Shown: in pieces, positions 17,368 to 23,594 of the stretch | Layout of the letters: every line of letters begins with the position of its first letter | How positions within the stretch are numbered: position 1 is the stretch's first letter | NCBI GenBank assembly: GCA_044866695.1 | Contig: JBIOUF010000068.1 | Location: forward strand, 1 to 27,744 | Source of the DNA: JBIOUF01 sp044866695 | Lineage (GTDB): Bacteria; Actinomycetota; Actinomycetes; Propionibacteriales; Nocardioidaceae | DNA length: 27,744 bases | Direction: 5' to 3' | Program-made: the position numbers and the translations under genes | The notes under the pieces: generated by a model | Databases searched by the model: none | What the model was told of the DNA's origin: nothing | What the model saw: the letters and a program-made list of their open reading frames with translations, nothing else

Positions 17368-18272
17368 CCGGGGCCCCCGCGGCGTCGCGAGGCTGATCCG
17401 AACAGCCCCTCGGCAAGCCGGGCGAACCCGGTCACGTCGACCCGCTCGCCGCGGGTGCTGGGGTCGACGCCCGCGCGGTCCAGGGCGGCGTCGACCGCCG
17501 ACGGCTCGGCGACGGCCCGCAGGGCCGCCCGGAGGGTCTTGCGCCGCTGCCCGAACGCGGCTTCGACGACCGCGAACACCTGCTCGCGGCTCGCCGTGGT
17601 GGCCGGCGGGTCGCGACGGGTCAGCGCGACCAGTCCCGAGTCGACGTTCGGGGCCGGCCAGAACACCGAGCGGGCGACGCTGCCCACACGGCGCACGTCG
17701 GCGAACCAGGCCGCCTTCACCGACGGGACGCCGTAGGTGCGGGACCCCGGCGGCGCCGCCAGCCGGTCCGCGACCTCGGCCTGCACCATGACCAGCCCGT
17801 GCCGCAGCGACGGCAGCAGCACCAGCAGGTGCAGGAGCACGGGCACCGAGACGTTGTAGGGCAGGTTGGCCACGACGGCGGTCGGTGGCGGTCCCGGGAG
17901 CCCGGTCAGGGTCAGCGCGTCGGCGACCAGGACCCGCAGGCGTCCGGCGGCCAGCGGCGCGCGGTCGGCGACGGTCGCGGGCAGCGCGGCCCCGAGCACG
18001 GGGTCGACCTCGACGGCGACCACGCGGCTGCCGGTGGCCAGCAGCGCGAGCGTGAGCGAGCCCAGGCCCGGACCGACCTCCAGCACGACGTCGTCGGGGC
18101 CGACCCCGGCGGTCCGCGCGATGCGGCGCACCGTGTTGGGGTCGATCACGAAGTTCTGGCCGCGCCGCTTGGCGGGGCGCAGGCCGAGGCCGGCGGCCAG
18201 CGAACGCACGTCCGCCGGCCCGAGAAGTCTCGGACCGGCGGACCCAGGCAGCTCTGCGTCTGCGCCCACCAC
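17364..18272 (-). CDS. rsmA: 16S rRNA (adenine1518/1519-N6)-dimethyltransferase
   Basis: KsgA dimethylates two adenines in the last helix of 16S rRNA late in 30S assembly. The 302-residue protein has GQNF (38-41), SAM motif EVGPGLG (65-71) and catalytic NLPYN (136-140). It starts 16 nt after the rpfB stop (GTG 18272; a second GTG follows immediately) and overlaps ispE by 4 nt. rpfB-ksgA-ispE is a conserved actinobacterial operon. Confidence 0.96.
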   Translation of the reverse strand: MVGADAELPGSAGPRLLGPADVRSLAAGLGLRPAKRRGQNFVIDPNTVRRIARTAGVGPDDVVLEVGPGLGSLTLALLATGSRVVAVEVDPVLGAALPATVADRAPLAAGRLRVLVADALTLTGLPGPPPTAVVANLPYNVSVPVLLHLLVLLPSLRHGLVMVQAEVADRLAAPPGSRTYGVPSVKAAWFADVRRVGSVARSVFWPAPNVDSGLVALTRRDPPATTASREQVFAVVEAAFGQRRKTLRAALRAVAEPSAVDAALDRAGVDPSTRGERVDVTGFARLAEGLFGSASRRRGGPG

Positions 18273-18288
18273 AGGGGCGAGCCTACGG

Positions 18289-19431
18289 TCAGCGGGGCAG
18301 CCCCAGGCTGGCGGCGCAGGCCGGCCAGGCGCCGTACCCGCCGCTGGCGTCGCGGACCCGCGTGGCGACGGCGATCTGCGCCTCGCGGCTGTTCTGGTGC
18401 GGGTAGCCCGAGCCGCCGTAGGCCTGCCAGGTGCCCAGGTTGAACTGCAGGCCGCCGTAGTAGCCGTTGCCGGTGCTGATCGCCCAGTTGCCGCCGGACT
18501 CGCACTGCGCGAGGGCGTCCCACACGGTGCTGCCGGAGGCGAAGTTCGCGCCCGAGGACGTCGTGCTGGGACGCTCCTTGGTGCCCACCGAGACCACCTC
18601 GGTCACGGGCTCGTGCACGTCGAAGACCCGGACGGCGCTGCGGCTGACCTGGTGGCCGTTCTCGAAACGCAGCCGGTAGACCACGTCGCGGCTGCCGTCG
18701 ACGCCCTCGGTCAGGGTCTCGGACTCGTCGTCGTACATCGCCTCGTCGGCGCGCTCGACCGTCGCGTGGCCGATGACCTCGTCGCGCACCGTCCGCTTCA
18801 CCACGCGGACCTTGGTCACCGTGATCGTGTCGCCGGACTCGACCTGGACGCCGAGGGCGGGCCGCACCAGGTCGTCGCGGTCGACGCGGACCCCGGAGTC
18901 CTTCAACGCCTCGTTGACGGTCAGGGCGGTCAGGGTGCGCTTGACGGGGGCCTTCCCGGCGACCGCCAGGGAGAGCCGCTTCGGCGTGACGACGCGCAGG
19001 TCCATGCCGCTGCGACCGATGGAGGCGCTGCGGCTGGCGGAGAGCTCGGACCGGCCGACGCGCAGCCCGATCTGGTCCAGCGCCGTCCCCACCTCGGTGG
19101 CGGTGACCCAGTACCGGCTCTCCTCGCCGTCGAGCGAGACGTCCAGCGGCCGGCCGTAGCGTACGGCGATCTCGGTGCCGTCCGACACCGCGTCGTCGAG
19201 GTCCGGGGCGACGGCGTCCCGGTCGCCGACCTCGATGCCCTGCTCGGCGAGCACGCCGGACACCGTGTCCGCTCTGGTGGTGATCTGCTGTGCGGTGCCG
19301 TCGACCGACAGGGTCACGGTCCGGCCGGACGTGACGTACAGCACGCCGACGATCGCGGCGGCGACGAGGCCGAGGGCGAGGACGGCGGCCGTGACGGTCG
19401 TGCGCGTGGTCCGCGGGGCGAAGGAAGGCAC
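18289..19431 (-). CDS. rpfB: Resuscitation-promoting factor RpfB-like
   Basis: Secreted or membrane-tethered peptidoglycan hydrolase that helps cells leave dormancy. The 380 residues comprise a signal/anchor helix (12-35), three DUF348 repeats (about 38-78, 94-135, 150-190), a G5 domain (about 204-283), and the Rpf lysozyme-like domain (300-380) with catalytic E311 in AQCESGGNW and the GGLQFNLGTWQAYGG signature. This is the full RpfB architecture. GTG 19431 is preceded by GGGAGA 3 nt upstream; an in-frame upstream ATG (19482) lacks such a site and would put a charged leader before the signal. First gene of the rpfB-rsmA-ispE-uup operon. Confidence 0.95.
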   Translation of the reverse strand: MPSFAPRTTRTTVTAAVLALGLVAAAIVGVLYVTSGRTVTLSVDGTAQQITTRADTVSGVLAEQGIEVGDRDAVAPDLDDAVSDGTEIAVRYGRPLDVSLDGEESRYWVTATEVGTALDQIGLRVGRSELSASRSASIGRSGMDLRVVTPKRLSLAVAGKAPVKRTLTALTVNEALKDSGVRVDRDDLVRPALGVQVESGDTITVTKVRVVKRTVRDEVIGHATVERADEAMYDDESETLTEGVDGSRDVVYRLRFENGHQVSRSAVRVFDVHEPVTEVVSVGTKERPSTTSSGANFASGSTVWDALAQCESGGNWAISTGNGYYGGLQFNLGTWQAYGGSGYPHQNSREAQIAVATRVRDASGGYGAWPACAASLGLPR

Positions 19432-19635
19432 GGTTCTCCCATGAGAGTGGCTTGCGTCCCGGGACGCGTGTGGGCACATCACGAACGGGCGCGCACGGCT
19501 GTGGGCGCGCTCGTCCCCACGGTGGTGTCTCGCAGGCGGAGGGCCCGGTACGGGCCGCCTCCACGGATGTCGCCCGGAAGCTGGGTCCCGGCTGGCGATG
19601 AGTCGCCACGCTAGGCGCAGGTCGGGCGGGTCTCC
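19432..19635 (-). promoter_or_regulatory. Structured 5' leader of the rpfB operon, possible RNA switch
   Basis: From the probable start near 19635 to the GTG is about 200 nt without a gene. It holds several stem-loops: GGCGA-CTCA-TCGCC, GGCCCG-TAC-CGGGCC (19542-19556), GCGTC-CCGG-GACGC (19454-19467) and TCTC-ATGG-GAGA (19435-19446), the last hiding the Shine-Dalgarno GGGAGA. A structured leader that co-regulates rpfB and ksgA is known from M. tuberculosis. I could not match a named riboswitch: the conserved ydaO (c-di-AMP) blocks are not clearly present. Confidence 0.5.
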
Positions 19636-19641
19636 AAATCC

Positions 19642-19674
19642 GGTATAGTTCGTTTGCCGTCGTTTGCCGTCAAT
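19642..19674 (-). promoter_or_regulatory. Probable rpfB operon promoter with a 10-bp direct repeat
   Basis: A -10 TATACC (19642-19647) is preceded by two adjacent copies of GACGGCAAAC. TTGACG would be a good -35 but lies 20 bp from the -10; at the normal 18 bp the hexamer is GACGGC. The direct repeat therefore overlaps the -35 region and could be an activator site. The remaining gap to 19745 holds nothing I recognise. Confidence 0.45.
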
Positions 19675-19745
19675 GAATCGTCACAAGTTGACACCCGTCA
19701 CGGAATCCGGCGCAACTGGTCTACCCCAGCAGTAGCCCGCCCGGG

Positions 19746-20591
19746 CTATGGCGCCGTCTGCCACGGGCCACCGTACGCCGCCGAGGTGTTGCGCTCCAGG
19801 GCCGCGCAGAGCTCGGCGAGGTCCTCGCCGCGGACCTCGGCCATCGCCCGGACGGTGAGCGGGACCAGGTAGGAGGCGTTCGGCCGGCCGCGGTACGGGG
19901 TGGGAGTGAGATACGGCGCGTCGGTCTCCACGAGCACCCGGTCCGGCGGGACCACGGCCAGCGCCTCGCGGAGCGGCCCGGCGCTCTTGAACGTCACCGT
20001 GCCAGCGAAGGACAGCCAGGCCCCCCGGTGCAGGCAGGCGCGCGCGAAGCCGGCGTCGCCGGAGAAGCAGTGCATCACCACCCGGTCCGGGGCCCCCTCG
20101 GAGTCCAACACCTCCAGCACGTCGTCGTGTGCGTCGCGGTCGTGGACGACCAGTGTCCTGCCCAGCCGCTTGGCCAGGTCGACGTGCCAGCGGAACGACG
20201 CGTGCTGGGCCTCGCGGCCGTCCTCGCCGGTCCGGTAGTAGTCCAGCCCGGTCTCCCCCACGGCGCGGACCCGGGGATGCCGGGCCAGTCGCTCGATCTC
20301 GGCCCAGGCGTCCTCGAGGCGGCCGGCTGCGGCGAGCCGCGGAGCCTCGTTGGGGTGCAGCGCGACGCCGGCGACGACCGGAGCGTGGGCCTGGGCGGTC
20401 TCGACGGCCCAGCGGGCTCCGGCGAGGTCGCAGCCGATCTGCACGATCCGTGTCACGCCGACGGCCGCGGCCCTGGCCAGGGCGTCGCGCACCGGCAGCA
20501 GGTCGCCGTCCGCGGCCAGGTCCAGGTGGCAGTGGTTGTCCACCACGGGGTGGGGTAGTGGGTCGGGGGCGGGTGGGCGGGTGGGGCTCAC
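19746..20591 (-). CDS. tatD: TatD family metal-dependent hydrolase (DNase-like)
   Basis: Amidohydrolase-fold protein of 281 residues with all TatD metal ligands: H20-x-H22 in VDNHCHLD, E113 in VGETGLDYYR, H150 in VVHDRD, H174 in VMHCFSGD and D224 in VETDAPYLTP. Family members act as 3'-5' exonucleases or D-aminoacyl-tRNA deacylase-like hydrolases in DNA or tRNA quality control. GTG 20591 overlaps the rsmI stop as GTGA; the family's metG is not between them here, unlike in mycobacteria. Confidence 0.95.
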   Translation of the reverse strand: MSPTRPPAPDPLPHPVVDNHCHLDLAADGDLLPVRDALARAAAVGVTRIVQIGCDLAGARWAVETAQAHAPVVAGVALHPNEAPRLAAAGRLEDAWAEIERLARHPRVRAVGETGLDYYRTGEDGREAQHASFRWHVDLAKRLGRTLVVHDRDAHDDVLEVLDSEGAPDRVVMHCFSGDAGFARACLHRGAWLSFAGTVTFKSAGPLREALAVVPPDRVLVETDAPYLTPTPYRGRPNASYLVPLTVRAMAEVRGEDLAELCAALERNTSAAYGGPWQTAP

Positions 20592-21439
20592 CGGTGGGGC
20601 TCCCGTCCGGCCGGGCGGTGCACGGCGTCGTACACCAGGCGCTTGGGGACGCCGGCCGCCTTGGCGACCGCGGCGATCGCCTCCTTGCGCGCGGCCCCGC
20701 CCGCCTCGCGCTGCCGCACCAGGTCGGCCAGAGCCGCCGGGTCCGCGCCGCCGTCGCCGGCCTGCGCGCCGCCCACGACCAGGGTGACCTCTCCGCGGAC
20801 GCCCTGCGACGCCCACTGCGCGAGACCGGCCAGACCGTCCCGGATCACCTCCTCGTGGGTCTTGGTGAGCTCTCGGCACACCGCGGCCGGCCGCTCCGCG
20901 CCGAAGGCGTCGGCCATGGCGCGCAGCGTCGCCTCGGTGCGGTGCGGCGCTTCGAAGAACACCATCGTCCTGGGCTCCTCACGCAGGGCCCCGAGCCGCC
21001 TGGCCCGGTCGCCGGACCTCCGCGGCAGGAACCCCTCGAAGCAGAACCGGTCCACCGGCAGCCCGCTCACCGCCAGCGCGGCCAGCACCGCGCTCGGTCC
21101 CGGCACCGTGGTCACCGGCACCCCGACCGCCACCGCCGCGGTGACCAGGCGGTAGCCCGGGTCGGACACCGACGGCATGCCCGCGTCGGTCACGACCAGG
21201 ACCCGGTCGCCGGACCGTAGGGCGGCGACGAGCGCCGCCGTCCTGCCCTGCTCGTTGCCGTCGAAGTACGACGTCACGCGGCCCGCCACGGTGACCCCGA
21301 GGCCGGCCGCCAGCCGCCGCAGTCGCCGGGTGTCCTCTGCGGCCACCACGTCCGCCCGGGCCAGCTCCTCGCCCAGCCGGGGCGACGCGTCTGCCACCCG
21401 GCCGATCGGCGTCGCCGCCAGCACGAGCACACCCGTCAC
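20588..21439 (-). CDS. rsmI: 16S rRNA (cytidine1402-2'-O)-methyltransferase
   Basis: Methylates the 2'-hydroxyl of C1402 in the decoding centre of 16S rRNA. Tetrapyrrole-methylase fold with LAATPIGRV near the N-terminus, DTRRLRRL, TSYFDGNEQ, VTDAGMPSVSDPGYRLV, PGPSAVLAALAVSGLP, FEGFLPRR, FFEAPHRTEATL and CRELTKTHEE, all hallmarks. GTG 21439 is favoured because AGAGG lies 9 nt upstream and TPIG then falls at the usual distance; ATG 21448 (286 residues) is the alternative. Overlaps tatD by 4 nt; divergent from pmt, a pairing conserved in actinobacteria. Confidence 0.95.
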   Translation of the reverse strand: MTGVLVLAATPIGRVADASPRLGEELARADVVAAEDTRRLRRLAAGLGVTVAGRVTSYFDGNEQGRTAALVAALRSGDRVLVVTDAGMPSVSDPGYRLVTAAVAVGVPVTTVPGPSAVLAALAVSGLPVDRFCFEGFLPRRSGDRARRLGALREEPRTMVFFEAPHRTEATLRAMADAFGAERPAAVCRELTKTHEEVIRDGLAGLAQWASQGVRGEVTLVVGGAQAGDGGADPAALADLVRQREAGGAARKEAIAAVAKAAGVPKRLVYDAVHRPAGREPHR

Positions 21440-21480
21440 GCCGGCCATCCTCTCAGCAGCCCCCCGCCTCTCGTCCTCGC

Positions 21481-21524
21481 CGAGCCGTCAATGTTGGTGG
21501 GCCGAGCCGTCAATGTTGGTGTCT
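21481..21524. repeat. Two tandem 22-bp repeats (inverted relative to the 14412 array)
   Basis: CGAGCCGTCAATGTTGGTG starts at 21481 and again at 21503, a 22-bp period. It is the reverse complement of the unit found four times at 14412-14497. It sits in the divergent rsmI-pmt gap. Confidence 0.8.
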
Positions 21525-21533
21525 GAGTGCCTT

Positions 21534-21610
21534 GGTTTCGAGGCTCGCTCCGCGGCTCCTGAGGAGGGCGACGAAGGAGCCCGTCTCGAAGGGCGCACCT
21601 CAACCAGCGG
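21534..21610. repeat. Degenerate GGTTGAG/GTCTCGAAACC-type palindromic repeat
   Basis: Contains GGTTTCGAGGCTCGCTCC, GAGGAGGGCGACGAAGGAGC, GTCTCGAA and CCTCAACCAGCGG, i.e. shuffled half-elements of the repeat family at 7823-8023. Together with the adjacent 22-bp repeats it fills most of the 265-bp rsmI-pmt gap. A TAGGCT hexamer (21690-21695) near the pmt start could be a -10. Confidence 0.65.
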
Positions 21611-21704
21611 CGGGGGGGTCCGGTCGGCGCCCCTGCGGGCGGCGTGGGGGGAGTCGGCGACCTCGCGCACCCGCTCGCTGCGCTCGGGGTAGGCTCGGTC
21701 GCCG

Positions 21705-23375
21705 ATGACCGCCCCACCCGGCGTCGCGCGCCCGCGACGCACCCAGGGCCTCTCGGTCACCGCCGACGGACGGGTGGTGCCCAGCGTGCGGCGCCGGCTC
21801 GCGTCCCGGATGCCGCCCGACCGCGGTACCGGCTGGGTGGCGACGCTCGCGGTGACGGCGCTGGCCGGCTTCCTGCGGTTCTGGCACCTGGGCACCCCGC
21901 GGGTGTTCGCGTTCGACGAGACCTACTACGCCAAGGACGCCTGGTCGCTGTGGCACCACGGCTACGCCCGGAACTGGGTCGAGGACGCCAACGACAAGAT
22001 CCTGGCCGGCGCGCCGGTCGGCGAGCAGCAGACCGGGGCGGTCAGCTTCGTGGTCCATCCCGAGCTCGGCAAGTGGCTGATCGGCGCCGGCGAGCAGCTG
22101 TTCGGGATGGACCCGTTCGGCTGGCGGGTGGCCAGCGCCGTCGTCGGCACCCTCATGGTCCTGGTGATGGTGCGCCTGGCCCGCCGGCTCACCGGCTCCA
22201 CGCTGCTCGGCTGCGTGGCCGGGCTGCTGCTCTGCGTGGACGGCATGCACCTCGTGCTCAGCCGGATGGCGCTGCTGGACGTCTTCGCGGCGTTCTTCCT
22301 GCTCTGCGCGGTCTCGTGCCTGGTCGTGGACCGGGACTGGGGCCGGCTGCGGATGGCCCGCATGGTGCCGGGCGGCTGGCGCCCCACCTGGACGGACTGG
22401 GGACCGGTGCGGGGGCTGCGCTGGCGGCCCTGGCGGCTCTCGGCGGGGCTGATGTTCGGGCTGGCGGTCTCCTCGAAGTGGACCACGCTGGTCCCGCTCG
22501 CCGCCTTCGGCGTCCTGGTGGTCTGCTGGGACGCCGGCGCCCGCCGCGCTCTCGGGGTGCGCCGACCGTTCCTGCGCGCCGCGGTGGTCGACGGGCTGCC
22601 GGCGTTCGGGTACCTGGTCGTGGTCGCCTTCGTCGTGTACGTCGCCTCGTGGACCGGCTGGCTGCTGCACCACGACGCCTACGAGCAGGCCCTCGCGGTG
22701 AACAGCTACGGCCCCTACTGGGGGGACTACACCAAGACCCAGCCCGGCTCGTGGCTCGGAGAGACCCTGCAGGCGCTGCGCTCGCTGGCGAACTACCACC
22801 GCGACGCGTGGGCCTTCCACACCGCCGGGCTGGACGCCGCCACGCACTCCTACCAGTCCGACCCGCTCGGCTGGCTGGTACAGCAGCGGCCGGTCAGCGT
22901 CGCCGTGGACAGCGGCATCGAGCCGGGCATGCTGGGCTGCGCCGCCCCCCCGGGCAGCACGTGCCTGCGCCAGGTGCTGCTGCTGGGCAACCCCGTGGTG
23001 TGGTGGCTGGGCACGCTCGCGGCGGCGTACGCCGTGGTGACCTGGGTGGTCCGGCGAGACTGGAGATGCGGCCTGGTCGTGGTCGGCGTGGCGAGCACGT
23101 GGCTGCCCTGGCTCGGCCAGGGCGACCGGCCGATCTTCGTGTTCTACGCCGTCACAACGCTGCCGTTCCTGGTCCTCGCGACGACCCTGCTCCTGGGCCG
23201 GGTCCTCGGGCCGGACGACGCCACGCCCAACCGCCGCGCGCTCGGGACGGCGGTCGCCGGCACGTGCGTGCTGCTCGCCGTGGTCGCCTTCGCGTGGTTC
23301 TGGCCGCTCTACACCCACCAGCTGCTCACCCACGCCGACTGGCTGCGGCGGATGTGGTTCCGGTCCTGGATCTGA
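21705..23375 (+). CDS. pmt: Protein O-mannosyltransferase (dolichyl/polyprenyl-phosphate-mannose:protein)
   Basis: Polytopic membrane enzyme of the GT-C fold that transfers mannose from polyprenyl-phosphate-mannose to Ser/Thr of proteins during Sec export. The 556-residue product has about ten hydrophobic helices, the catalytic-loop D71-E72 in FAFDETYYAKDAW, the HPELGKWLIGAGEQLFG segment and the C-terminal WLPW and FYAVTTLPF regions characteristic of the PMT family and its C-terminal four-helix domain. Divergent from rsmI as in mycobacteria (Rv1002c/Rv1003). ATG 21705 has only a weak GGTAGG about 11 nt upstream. Confidence 0.95.
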   Translation: MTAPPGVARPRRTQGLSVTADGRVVPSVRRRLASRMPPDRGTGWVATLAVTALAGFLRFWHLGTPRVFAFDETYYAKDAWSLWHHGYARNWVEDANDKILAGAPVGEQQTGAVSFVVHPELGKWLIGAGEQLFGMDPFGWRVASAVVGTLMVLVMVRLARRLTGSTLLGCVAGLLLCVDGMHLVLSRMALLDVFAAFFLLCAVSCLVVDRDWGRLRMARMVPGGWRPTWTDWGPVRGLRWRPWRLSAGLMFGLAVSSKWTTLVPLAAFGVLVVCWDAGARRALGVRRPFLRAAVVDGLPAFGYLVVVAFVVYVASWTGWLLHHDAYEQALAVNSYGPYWGDYTKTQPGSWLGETLQALRSLANYHRDAWAFHTAGLDAATHSYQSDPLGWLVQQRPVSVAVDSGIEPGMLGCAAPPGSTCLRQVLLLGNPVVWWLGTLAAAYAVVTWVVRRDWRCGLVVVGVASTWLPWLGQGDRPIFVFYAVTTLPFLVLATTLLLGRVLGPDDATPNRRALGTAVAGTCVLLAVVAFAWFWPLYTHQLLTHADWLRRMWFRSWI

Positions 23376-23397
23376 CCCCCGCCCTCCCACGACGATC

Positions 23398-23413
23398 TGC
23401 CGCTGCGGCGGCA
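23398..23413 (+). terminator. Candidate hairpin after pmt
   Basis: TGCCGC-TGCG-GCGGCA is a perfect 6-bp stem with a 4-nt loop, 22 nt after the pmt stop. It lacks a following T-run, as is common in high-GC actinobacteria, so termination here is uncertain. Confidence 0.35.
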
Positions 23414-23537
23414 CCGCGGCCTCGGACTGCGCCGTCCTGGTCCGTGCCGCTGTCACGGGGAGCACGCCGACGCCCGCGGTATCACCCGGGCGCGGAGGGC
23501 GCTCATCTCCATGGACACGACCGGATCCCGGGCAGAT

Positions 23538-23564
23538 CATGTCGAGAGGACGCTCTGAGACATG
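23538..23564 (+). promoter_or_regulatory. Long interrupted palindrome before the caspase gene
   Basis: CATGTC-g-AGAG-GACG-CTCT-ga-GACATG gives a 10-bp stem with a small internal loop and a GACG tetraloop, 30 nt before the GTG. It could be an operator or an RNA hairpin in the leader. Between pmt and this gene nothing else was recognised apart from the terminator-like hairpin. Confidence 0.5.
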
Positions 23565-23594
23565 GTCCGTCCTGGCGGTTGACGGGGAGGCACC

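Noticed and set aside
19432..19635. Cyclic-di-AMP (ydaO) riboswitch upstream of rpfB
   Set aside because: Only one segment resembles the motif; the conserved GACAGCTAAC-type block was not found, so the named class was not assigned.
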